A stretch of 64,000 nt of DNA from Herbidospora cretacea (lineage in GTDB: Bacteria > Actinomycetota > Actinomycetes > Streptosporangiales > Streptosporangiaceae). Position numbers and translations under genes: made by a program. The stretch lies in NCBI RefSeq assembly GCF_001570605.1, contig NZ_BBXG01000007.1, positions 424,346-488,345 on the forward strand. The letters run 5' to 3'. Below are positions 56,633 through 64,000 of the stretch, piece by piece (the first letter of the stretch is position 1; every line of letters starts with the position of its first letter). Below the pieces are notes generated by a model. The model was not told the DNA's origin, searched no databases, and saw only the letters and a program-made list of their open reading frames with translations.

Positions 56633-57784
56633 TTACCTGCCCATTTCCGAGGCGATCACGGCTACCGGACGGGTCCCCAGACGGGTCAGCAGGACCACCG
56701 CCGACCCCTCGCCGGACAGTCGCAGATCGTGACGGAGCTTCTCCACGTCGACCGCCGATCCTCTTTTCTTGATCGTGACAGCGCCCACTTTCCGTTCGCG
56801 CAGCGCGGAGCGGAGCCGCTTCAGCGAGAAGGGCATGACCTCCTCGACCAGATAGCCCGCCGCCCACGGCGTGGGCACGTGGGAGTCGGCGGACAGGTAG
56901 GCGATCTGCGGGTCGATCAGCCAGCCGCCGAGGATCTCGGCGACCTCGCCGACGAGGTGGGCGCGGACGGCCGCGCCGTCGGGTTCGTAGAGGTAGCGGC
57001 CGATGAGGGCCACGTCGGCCTCGACGCCGCGCGCCGTCATGGTCTCCCCGTACGGGAGCAGCGTCGCCCGCCGCCCCGAGGAGCCGGACCACAGGACCGC
57101 CTCCTTGACCTCGCCCCGGAAGGAGACCCATTCGGCCTCCATGCCGTCGGGGATGTACTCGTAGGGGATGCCGGGGGCGACCTTCAGGCAGGCCCGGTTG
57201 GCCCGGCCGATCAGGTCGAGGATCACGTCCCAGGCGGGGGAGTAGGCGGCCGGGTCGAACACGCGGCCCTTCGTGGTCCGCCGGGCGGGGTCGGCGAACA
57301 GGGCGTCGTAGGCGGACGGGTCGAGGGTGGTCGCGTCGGCCAGGCGGACGGTCGTCCGTACGCCCAGGGCCTGGGTGTTCGCCGTCGCCACGGCAACCGT
57401 GAGGGGGTCGAGGTCGACCGCGTCGACCTCGCAGCCCGCCCTGGCCTGGGCGATCAGGTCGCCGCCGATGCCGCAGCACGCGTCGGCCACCGACAGGCCG
57501 GCCAGCCGCTTCGCGCGGTGCCCGGCCACCTCGGGCCGGGTGGCCTGTTCGAGGCCGTGGGGGGTGAAGTACATCCGGGCGGCCTCGTCGCCGAACTTCG
57601 CCGCCGCCCGCCGCCGCAGGCCCGCCTGGGTCAGCGCGGCCGAGACGAGATCGGGGTCGAAGCGGCGGCGCAGAGCACTGACGGCCTCGACCGGCCCGGC
57701 GCCGGTCCCCAGCATCGCGCCGGCCTCTGCCAAGGCCGTCTGCCCGTCGTCTGTCAGCAGGCGGGCGAAGCTCTCCAGATCCAC
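56633..57784 (-). CDS. SAM-dependent methyltransferase with THUMP-like C-terminal domain
   Basis: A 383-residue protein from GTG 57784. The methyltransferase domain has motif I VADACCGIGGDLIAQAR (about 99-115), the acidic VDLDP after strand 2, and a DPARR motif. The C-terminal about 90 residues (SLKRLRSALRERKVGAVTIKKRGSAVDVEKLR) match the THUMP-like domain found in these actinobacterial proteins. An RNA target is likely from the domain but unproven. A TAGCGT box 6 nt before the start suggests a leaderless mRNA. Confidence 0.88.
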   Translation of the reverse strand: MDLESFARLLTDDGQTALAEAGAMLGTGAGPVEAVSALRRRFDPDLVSAALTQAGLRRRAAAKFGDEAARMYFTPHGLEQATRPEVAGHRAKRLAGLSVADACCGIGGDLIAQARAGCEVDAVDLDPLTVAVATANTQALGVRTTVRLADATTLDPSAYDALFADPARRTTKGRVFDPAAYSPAWDVILDLIGRANRACLKVAPGIPYEYIPDGMEAEWVSFRGEVKEAVLWSGSSGRRATLLPYGETMTARGVEADVALIGRYLYEPDGAAVRAHLVGEVAEILGGWLIDPQIAYLSADSHVPTPWAAGYLVEEVMPFSLKRLRSALRERKVGAVTIKKRGSAVDVEKLRHDLRLSGEGSAVVLLTRLGTRPVAVIASEMGR

Positions 57785-57790
57785 ACGCAG

Positions 57791-57796
57791 ACGCTA
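57791..57796 (-). promoter_or_regulatory. -10 box for a leaderless methyltransferase transcript
   Basis: TAGCGT on the minus strand ends 6 nt before the GTG start at 57784. No ribosome site lies between them. Confidence 0.45.
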
Positions 57797-57893
57797 GCGC
57801 CCGCCATTCGCCGGACGGACCGGCACCGTGGCTCCCGGGTCGGGAAGTCGGTGACCGGTGGTCACCCCGGCGGACAGCTCCGGGGCCCCTCGG

Positions 57894-58880
57894 TCATCGG
57901 GTGGTCCATCTCTGCGCGGCCGAGCCGTCGCACGTGCGCAGCTCGACCAGGGCGCCGTTGCCGGTGGCGTGGAGGCACTTGCCCGATCCGGCGCCGACGA
58001 GCGCGCCGCCCGGATTCTGGGTGAATTTCTGGGCAATGGTGCCGTCGGCGGCGCCGTTGCCGTTGACGTCGAGGCAGCGGTTCCCGTACACCCTGAGCTC
58101 GCCGGCGGCGGTTCTGGTCCAGCGCTGGTTCACGCCCGTGTGGCAGTCCCACATGTGGACCTGGGCGCCCTGGGCCTGGGAGACGCCGCTGACGTCCAGG
58201 CAGCGGCTCGGCGCGGCGTTCACGTAGGCGACGGCCGCGCCGCCCGGCGGGGTCAGGCTGCCGGGCACCGACTGGAGGGCGGTCCACCAGCGGGCGGCCA
58301 TCTTGTCGTAGCCGGTCTGGTTGGGATGGAGGCCGTCGGCCAGGTGGGTCAGCGGGCCCTTCTGGGCCACGATGCCGGGCACGGCCGCGTTGAAGGCCTG
58401 GATCCTGGCGTTGAAGGCGGGATCGGCGGACGGTGTGATCTGTGCGACAAACAGCTCCGCCTGAGGGGCGTTGGCGCGGATTCTGGCGATCAGGGCCGAC
58501 AGGCGCGCGGGGGCGGCGGGCACCTGGAACTGCCGGCCCATGTCGTTGGTGCCGATGTGCAGCAGGATCGTCCTGGGCGTGTAGGTCCGCAGCCGCCCTG
58601 CGATCTGGTCGATCCGCCAGCCCGAGTGGCCCTCGTGGTCGTGGTCGCCCAGACCGGCCGGTCCGTTGCACCCCGAGCCGACGAAATCAACCGTCTGACC
58701 TGCCTGGACGAGCCGTTGCCATAGATTGACACGGTAGCCGCCGGGGACGTTGAACCCGTCGGTGACCGGGTCGCCCGGCGGCATGACCCGGACGCCGCCG
58801 TTCGACTCGGCGTACACGGGGGTGACGAGGAGCCCGGCCGCGAGCCCCAGGCCCGTGCGGGCCGCCAGTACTTCGCGCAT
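57894..58880 (-). CDS. Secreted SGNH-fold protein with ricin-type lectin domain, catalytic Ser replaced
   Basis: A 328-residue protein from ATG 58880 with GAGG upstream. A signal peptide covers about 1-25. The SGNH/GDSL hydrolase fold covers about 29-205: block I reads GDPVT at 36-40, where Pro38 replaces the catalytic Ser of GDSIT. Block III GTND (109-112) and block V DGLHPN with Asp181 and His184 are intact. A CBM13 ricin-B lectin domain (about 215-328) has QxW-type repeats and paired cysteines (SRCLDVSGV, NRCLDVNGN, GKCLHATG). With the nucleophile lost it may bind but not cleave carbohydrate esters. It is divergent from groES. Confidence 0.88.
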   Translation of the reverse strand: MREVLAARTGLGLAAGLLVTPVYAESNGGVRVMPPGDPVTDGFNVPGGYRVNLWQRLVQAGQTVDFVGSGCNGPAGLGDHDHEGHSGWRIDQIAGRLRTYTPRTILLHIGTNDMGRQFQVPAAPARLSALIARIRANAPQAELFVAQITPSADPAFNARIQAFNAAVPGIVAQKGPLTHLADGLHPNQTGYDKMAARWWTALQSVPGSLTPPGGAAVAYVNAAPSRCLDVSGVSQAQGAQVHMWDCHTGVNQRWTRTAAGELRVYGNRCLDVNGNGAADGTIAQKFTQNPGGALVGAGSGKCLHATGNGALVELRTCDGSAAQRWTTR

Positions 58881-58953
58881 TGGCCATCCCCTCGCTGGGT
58901 GGCACAAGCGAGGGCGTGATCGATGAAGGACTCTGGGTGTGGTTTCGCTCGTG

Positions 58954-58982
58954 TTGACGAGCCCGGGGAAGGTGCATACTGT
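58954..58982 (+). promoter_or_regulatory. groES-groEL1 promoter
   Basis: TTGACG (58954-58959) and TACTGT (58977-58982) with a 17-bp spacer. The expected start near 58989 falls at the edge of the CIRCE element. Confidence 0.75.
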
Positions 58983-58989
58983 GTCGTGT

Positions 58990-59016
58990 TGGCACTCGCC
59001 TAGTGAGAGTGCCAAT
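58990..59016 (+). promoter_or_regulatory. CIRCE operator (HrcA binding site)
   Basis: Perfect arms TTGGCACTC (58990-58998) and GAGTGCCAA (59008-59016) are separated by 9 nt, the CIRCE arrangement. It overlaps the predicted transcription start, so HrcA bound here would repress groES-groEL1 and release it on heat shock. hrcA itself is not in the window. Confidence 0.93.
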
Positions 59017-59104
59017 GCGACGCAGATAGGTCTGACACCCGCGACGGCAGGCCGCTGGTCGCCTCTTCAGCTCATTCATCGCAATCTGAAGGGGAGGTCC
59101 GATC

Positions 59105-59416
59105 GTGACGACCGCCACCAAGGTTCCCGTTAAGCCGCTCGGCGACCGCATCGTGGTCCAGCCGCTTGAGGCCGAGCAGACCACCGCCTCCGGCCTGGTC
59201 ATCCCGGACACCGCGAAGGAGAAGCCCCAGGAGGGCCGCGTCCTCGCTGTGGGTCCCGGCAACTGGGACGAGTCGGGCAGCAAGCGGGTTCCGCTCGACG
59301 TCAGTGAGGGCGACGTCGTCCTCTACAGCAAGTACGGCGGCACCGAGGTCAAGTACGGCGGCGAGGAGTACCTCGTGCTCTCCGCCCGTGACGTGCTCGC
59401 CATCATCGAGAAGTAG
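59105..59416 (+). CDS. groES: Co-chaperonin GroES
   Basis: GroES is the heptameric lid of the GroEL chaperonin. It is 103 residues from GTG 59105, with GGGGAGG 7 nt upstream. Conserved PLGDRIVVQ, the mobile loop around [17 protein letters not shown], and the terminal [15 protein letters not shown] are present. The CIRCE element upstream indicates HrcA control. Confidence 0.97.
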   Translation: MTTATKVPVKPLGDRIVVQPLEAEQTTASGLVIPDTAKEKPQEGRVLAVGPGNWDESGSKRVPLDVSEGDVVLYSKYGGTEVKYGGEEYLVLSARDVLAIIEK

Positions 59417-59425
59417 GCCGTGAGG

Positions 59426-59456
59426 AGACCCCGGGCGCGACGAGCGCCCGGGGTCT
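59426..59456 (+). terminator. groES-groEL1 intercistronic hairpin
   Basis: A 13-bp stem (59426-59438 with 59444-59456) with a GACGA loop lies in the 63-nt gap. It lacks a U-run and probably acts as an attenuator or an RNA cleavage/stability site that adjusts GroEL1 relative to GroES. Confidence 0.55.
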
Positions 59457-59479
59457 TCGACGCTGAGAGGACTCCGTAG

Positions 59480-61099
<1,620 letters not shown>

Positions 61100-61170
61100 G
61101 CAGACGAGAGGCGGGCGGCCGGAGGCTGCCCGTGGCTCGCGCCCTGGAATCCGCCTAAGCTACAGGGCTT

Positions 61171-61209
61171 GAAAAAAGCGGCCCCCACCCCATTCCGGGG
61201 TGGGGGCCG
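61171..61209 (-). terminator. Terminator oriented for the minus strand between groEL1 and the sigma gene
   Basis: A perfect 13-bp stem (61179-61191 with 61197-61209) with a 5-nt loop. An A6 run (61172-61177) precedes it, so on the minus strand the stem is followed by U6, a classic terminator. On the plus strand there is only TAGTTC after it. It can act for groEL1 as a plain hairpin. Confidence 0.8.
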
Positions 61210-61242
61210 TAGTTCTATATAGAAGCTGTAAACCGGACAACT

Positions 61243-61285
61243 TGTCAGAACGTCCTATGGGTCTGACCTGTCAGAACATCTGACA
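61243..61285. promoter_or_regulatory. Cluster of GTCAGA inverted repeats upstream of the sigma factor gene
   Basis: TGTCAGAAC occurs at 61243-61251 and 61269-61277. TCTGAC occurs at 61262-61267 and TCTGACA at 61279-61285. They form two overlapping palindromes: TCTGAC-CT-GTCAGA (61262-61275) and TGTCAGA-ACA-TCTGACA (61269-61285). This looks like an operator for a dimeric regulator that could bind in two overlapping ways. The regulator is unknown. Confidence 0.55.
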
Positions 61286-61420
61286 AAAATACAGCATTTT
61301 GCGCGTATTACTGAAATGTCCAAAACCGTCGAGTGTTCGTTTGATTACTTGCGGTTATCGCCGCCCCAATGTGACCAATCCGTATCCGTTCACCATGACG
61401 ACAGTTCTCTGTGTGGCGGG

Positions 61421-61426
61421 CATCAT
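61421..61426 (+). promoter_or_regulatory. Possible -10 box before the sigma factor start
   Basis: CATCAT ends 7 nt before GTG 61434, the preferred start, with no ribosome site between. It fits the leaderless pattern seen elsewhere in the window, with weak support. Confidence 0.3.
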
Positions 61427-61433
61427 GCCTAAC

Positions 61434-62069
61434 GTGACCGAGGGATGCGTCGCCGACGCCGCAACTGGGGTAAGGCTTGCGATTGGGTCCAGAGTCGACG
61501 TGAGGCCGGAGGAGTCCGACCTCAGGGAGCTGACCAGTCTGGCCGTGACAGGGGACCGCACCGCCATCGAGAGGCTGCTGACGCAGCTGCGGCCGATGGT
61601 CGTGCGCTATTGCCGAGCCAGGCTTGGCAGGGTTTCGGGGCATTATCACAATGCCGATGATGTGGCCCAGGAGGTCTGCATCGCGGTGCTGTCGGCGCTG
61701 CCGCGTTATCGGGACATGGGCCGCCCGTTCGCGTCTTTCGTCTTCGGCATCGCCTCCCACAAGGTGGCCGACGCGCTGCGCAGTTCGGTGCGGTCGGCCG
61801 TGCCGACCCAGGATCTCCCCGACGGGCCCGACGAGAGGCCCGGGCCCGAGGAGACCGTGGTGCGGTACATCGAGGCCGAACACGCCCGCGCGCTGCTGTC
61901 GCGGCTCCCGGAGAACCAGCGGGAGATCCTCATCCTGCGGGTGGTCTCCGGGCTGTCGGCGGAGGAGACGGGCAACGTCCTGGGAATGTCACCGGGCGCG
62001 GTCAGAGTGGCCCAGCATCGTGCTCTTGCCCGGCTCCGTCAGATGGCGGAGCTAGAGTCGATTGCGTGA
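61434..62069 (+). CDS. SigD/ShbA-like ECF sigma factor
   Basis: A sigma-70 family factor. Region 2 is at about residues 45-125 ([46 protein letters not shown]) and region 4 at about 155-205 ([27 protein letters not shown], then [18 protein letters not shown]). The linker carries [13 protein letters not shown]. It is next to groEL1 as sigD is in mycobacteria, and Streptomyces ShbA is the related housekeeping-linked sigma. The start is uncertain: GTG 61434 (211 residues) is preferred over ATG 61425 or 61395. The stop overlaps the RsdA-like gene by 4 nt (GTGA). Confidence 0.9.
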   Translation: MTEGCVADAATGVRLAIGSRVDVRPEESDLRELTSLAVTGDRTAIERLLTQLRPMVVRYCRARLGRVSGHYHNADDVAQEVCIAVLSALPRYRDMGRPFASFVFGIASHKVADALRSSVRSAVPTQDLPDGPDERPGPEETVVRYIEAEHARALLSRLPENQREILILRVVSGLSAEETGNVLGMSPGAVRVAQHRALARLRQMAELESIA

Positions 62070-62227
62070 CAATCGACGTTGACGCCGTGCTCGACGCGTT
62101 GGCCCGGCGCGAGGCGGTGCGGTCTTCCGATCCGGCGATCTCGGTCCTGCGTGCCCTGATCGCCGACGTGGACAGCATTCAGGAAGTTCAACGGCTCTCT
62201 TCGGTGTCGATGACGCCGTCGACATAG
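62066..62227 (+). CDS. 53-residue RsdA-like anti-sigma peptide (truncated)
   Basis: GTG 62066 overlaps the sigma stop (GTGA) and opens a 53-codon frame ending at TAG 62225. The first about 37 residues ([20 protein letters not shown], then [13 protein letters not shown]) match from memory the SigD-binding region of mycobacterial RsdA, where an LDALA-x-RE-x-V core is followed by DP and a helix with L-x-AL. RsdA is a membrane anti-sigma factor of about 300 residues coded directly after sigD. Here no membrane segment follows, and the last about 13 codons are antisense to the end of DUF5319. It may be a soluble mini anti-sigma or a remnant. Confidence 0.7.
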   Translation: MTIDVDAVLDALARREAVRSSDPAISVLRALIADVDSIQEVQRLSSVSMTPST

Positions 62228-62565
62228 CCTCGGGCGTACTCCCAGCTGACGTAGTCGGCGGGGTCGGGTTGGAAGGCGGGCTCGTGGACCTGGGGCCGCC
62301 CGTTGTCGATCATCTGGCGTAGGTTGCCCCGGAGCAGGTCCCAGTCGAAGTAGTGCTGTTCGCCACATTCCGGGCAGTCGAGCACCAGCCCGAGCACCCC
62401 CTGTGGTTCGAGCAGGGAGCGGAACACCTCCACGTCGGCGAGGTCGGTCAGAGCCTCGTCGCGCTCGGCCATCGTGAGCGGTTCGGCGTCGTCGAGCTCG
62501 CCCAGCTCCACGGCGGGGTCGTTGGGGTCGTCCGCGAACGGGTCGCGGGGGACGTCTTCCAGCAC
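62188..62565 (-). CDS. DUF5319 protein
   Basis: A 125-residue protein from GTG 62565. The N-terminus is acidic (DPFADDPNDPAVELGELDDAEP). A CPECG pair precedes HYFDWDLLRGNLRQMID, and the end is [16 protein letters not shown]. These match DUF5319 (Rv3412 family), whose function is unknown. The order groEL1-sigD-rsdA-DUF5319 is conserved in mycobacteria. Its 3' end overlaps the RsdA-like gene by 40 nt in convergent orientation. TATGGT 6 nt before the GTG suggests leaderless expression. Confidence 0.9.
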   Translation of the reverse strand: MLEDVPRDPFADDPNDPAVELGELDDAEPLTMAERDEALTDLADVEVFRSLLEPQGVLGLVLDCPECGEQHYFDWDLLRGNLRQMIDNGRPQVHEPAFQPDPADYVSWEYARGYVDGVIDTEESR

Positions 62566-62571
62566 GTAACC

Positions 62572-62577
62572 ACCATA
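62572..62577 (-). promoter_or_regulatory. -10 box for a leaderless DUF5319 transcript
   Basis: TATGGT on the minus strand ends 6 nt before the GTG start at 62565, with no ribosome site between. Confidence 0.5.
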
Positions 62578-62613
62578 TGACTCCCATCGCCCCCGGTGTG
62601 CTCAAAGGCCGGG

Positions 62614-63603
62614 TCAGGACAGCCAGCCCCGCCGGGCGGCCTCGACCCCGGCCTGGAACCGGGTCTGCGCGCCGAGCTCCGCCATGGCGTCGGCGAACCG
62701 CGCCCGGACGGTCCGGACCGAGAGCCCCAGCCTCCGCGCGATGGTGTCGTCGGAGATCCCCTGGGACGCCAGCCGCAGCACCTGGACGGCCCCCGGCGAG
62801 TAGCGGATCGGGGTCGCCCGCTGCCACATCTCGTCGAACAGCGTGCGCAGCGCGCCGACCACAATCGGGGCTCTGACCAGGTAACAGTTGTAGGCGCTGC
62901 CGGGCAGCGACACCCCCCAGTCGGCCGGGAGGCCGGCCGCGTCGTGGCCGATCGCGAAGAACCAGCTCGGCACCCGGTCAAGGGCCCGGATGCCCGCCCC
63001 GGCGGCGGCCAGCCGGTCGAGCGACTCGCGCATTCCCGGGCTGCCGAGGGCCGAGGCGGGGATCACCGCACGGGCCGTGAGGAGATCGCTTTTGAGCGCC
63101 TCGATCCATGTGTCGGCATATTTTCGGATGAAATCCGTCAAACTGCGTTCATCGGGAATGGCGGTCACGAGATCTGACGGCGGCGACTGGAGCGCCAGCC
63201 CGATGACGCTTTCATAGAGTTCGTCGGCGCCGTTCACCAACTCCACGGGGAACTGGCGGCTCTGGTAATCGCGCCCGGCGTCATAAGTGAGGGTGAGCCC
63301 GCCCACCGAGGCCAGCACCTCGTCGATCTGGCGGCTCTCCTCGGCCAGCCGGTCGAGCCGGGCGGCGATCAGGCGGCCGATCGCGGCGGCGGGGTGGCGG
63401 GCCAGGTATTCGCCCGCCTGCTCGTCGACCGCGCCCAGCCGGACCAGGGCGGCCAGCCGGTCGGCGACCGTGTCGGCCGGTTCGTCGGCGGCCTCGGCGA
63501 TCTCGGTCAGGGTGGCCCGGTGGAGTCTCAGGACGGTTTCGTACACCGCCGTCTGGGCCCGGCTGAGGCCCAGGCGTTCCAAAGGGTCGGCAGAGGTGGT
63601 CAT
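62614..63603 (-). CDS. TrmB-like/LuxR-type transcriptional regulator
   Basis: A 329-residue regulator. The N-terminal winged-helix resembles TrmB (about 8-75, LGLSRAQTAVYETVLRLHRATLTEIAEAADEP). A middle effector-like domain follows, and a C-terminal LuxR helix-turn-helix lies at about 270-325 (YSPGAVQVLRLASQGISDDTIARRLGLS, then VRTVRARFADAM). This architecture is common in actinobacteria, and its ligands and targets are unknown. A palindrome at 63695-63708, about 90 nt upstream of its start, may be an autoregulatory site. Confidence 0.88.
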   Translation of the reverse strand: MTTSADPLERLGLSRAQTAVYETVLRLHRATLTEIAEAADEPADTVADRLAALVRLGAVDEQAGEYLARHPAAAIGRLIAARLDRLAEESRQIDEVLASVGGLTLTYDAGRDYQSRQFPVELVNGADELYESVIGLALQSPPSDLVTAIPDERSLTDFIRKYADTWIEALKSDLLTARAVIPASALGSPGMRESLDRLAAAGAGIRALDRVPSWFFAIGHDAAGLPADWGVSLPGSAYNCYLVRAPIVVGALRTLFDEMWQRATPIRYSPGAVQVLRLASQGISDDTIARRLGLSVRTVRARFADAMAELGAQTRFQAGVEAARRGWLS

Positions 63604-63694
63604 CGTCGATCCAGTTTCAGGTCGTGGTCACGCCCAGATGTCTGCTCCCTCGCCAGGAAACCGCCGCGGCTGGGCCACCGAGCGACCACGCGAG

Positions 63695-63708
63695 AATAAC
63701 GCGCTATT
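63695..63708. promoter_or_regulatory. Candidate operator palindrome
   Basis: AATA-N-CGCG-N-TATT, a perfect 14-nt palindrome with two unpaired positions, upstream of the TrmB/LuxR-type regulator gene. Confidence 0.35.
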
Positions 63709-63891
63709 GCGTTTCCGAAGGAGAAAACCGCGACAGGTGCAGCTTCGTGTAGTTGCAGGTTCGGACATTGTGCCGGGACCCACTGTGACGCACTCTTGAC
63801 CCTGCGTCGGCACGGGTGGGACGCCGTGACCGACCGGGCGCGGAGGGGGGCTCGGCGGTCACCGTGGGGGTCTCACCCATCTGGCGCGTCA

Positions 63892-63918
63892 GGGGGGTCC
63901 GTCGCAGGCGGTCCCCCC
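63892..63918 (+). terminator. Terminator-like hairpin in the end region
   Basis: G6 (63892-63897) and CCG (63899-63901) pair with CGG (63909-63911) and C6 (63913-63918), with one T-T mismatch, and TTTCCCGTTTC follows. It points along the plus strand, with no plus-strand gene identified before it. Confidence 0.6.
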
Positions 63919-64000
63919 TTTCCCGTTTCTCGGGGGCGGGCTCCCAGCGCAAGCCGCAGCCGGCTTCGGCCGCCCGCTTCAGCTTATGCTCCGTTACGGC

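Larger units (their letters stand above)
63604..64000. other. 397-bp region with no supported gene at the window end
   Basis: It holds a palindrome at 63695-63708, a plus-strand terminator-like hairpin at 63892-63918, and a 13-nt sequence (63988-64000) that also occurs at 47473-47485. Open frames here show no recognisable similarity. The right edge of the window may cut a feature. Confidence 0.5.

Noticed and set aside
63704..63952. 82-codon minus-strand frame near the window end
   Set aside because: Low-complexity Arg/Pro composition, no ribosome site, no recognisable family.

Overview
This 64 kb window is high-GC actinobacterial chromosome. It is almost entirely housekeeping DNA, and the gene order and protein features best fit the Streptosporangiales (Nonomuraea/Streptosporangium-like). 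That placement is inferred from protein character, from the zinc-type S4, S14 and L36 proteins, from the HrcA/CIRCE-controlled groES-groEL1 operon, and from the groES-groEL1-sigD-rsdA-DUF5319 order also found in mycobacteria. No rRNA or tRNA gene, CRISPR array, prophage or intact insertion sequence was seen.

Layout. 1-6885: rpoB (5' end outside the window) and rpoC. 7338-11593: the str operon rpsL-rpsG-fusA-tuf. 11758-17179: the S10 operon rpsJ-rplC-rplD-rplW-rplB-rpsS-rplV-rpsC-rplP-rpmC-rpsQ, with an unusual 184-nt structured element between rplW and rplB. 17378-24654: the spc operon rplN through rplO, then secY-adk-map. 24686-25728: a DUF1707 membrane protein and a small secreted protein. 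26193-30844: infA-rpmJ-rpsM-rpsK-rpsD-rpoA-rplQ-truA. 30862-31939: a decayed DUF305/YncE-like beta-propeller locus. 31955-35542: three minus-strand cell-envelope genes (a WPP-repeat membrane protein, a lipoprotein carrying a paralogous domain, and a CAP-domain protein). 35836-38164: rplM-rpsI-glmM. 38199-41482 (minus): a Tat-exported PhoX-like protein and glmS. 41576-43577: coaA and a DUF389 membrane protein. 43631-47457: two ATPase/permease pairs of an ABC exporter joined to acpS by 4-nt overlaps. 47614-55215: nnr-alr-hydrolase-tsaE, a surface protein plus class F-like sortase, then tsaB-rimI-tsaD. 55277-58880 (minus): a coiled-coil protein, a THUMP-like methyltransferase, and an SGNH/ricin-lectin protein that has lost its catalytic serine. 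58954-61099: promoter, CIRCE, groES and groEL1. 61434-62227: a SigD/ShbA-like sigma factor and an overlapping 53-codon gene resembling only the sigma-binding segment of the anti-sigma factor RsdA. 62188-63603 (minus): DUF5319 and a TrmB/LuxR-type regulator. The last 400 bases hold no gene I can support.

Together the genes supply the transcription and translation core (RNA polymerase, about 30 ribosomal proteins, EF-G, EF-Tu, IF-1), protein export (SecY), N-terminal processing (Map), the aminosugar branch of the cell wall (GlmM, GlmS), D-alanine (Alr), tRNA t6A modification (TsaB/D/E with RimI), CoA and acyl-carrier activation (CoaA, AcpS), nicotinamide nucleotide repair (Nnr) and chaperones.

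The points I consider most worth a second look are: the truncated RsdA-like peptide coupled to the sigma factor, with a cluster of GTCAGA inverted repeats upstream; the rplW-rplB element and the long hairpin ahead of rpsJ; the Ser-to-Pro change in the SGNH GDSIT motif; the tandem paralogous envelope domains; the AcpS insertion; the shortened L24; and a recurring -10 box placed 6-8 nt before start codons, which suggests leaderless mRNAs.
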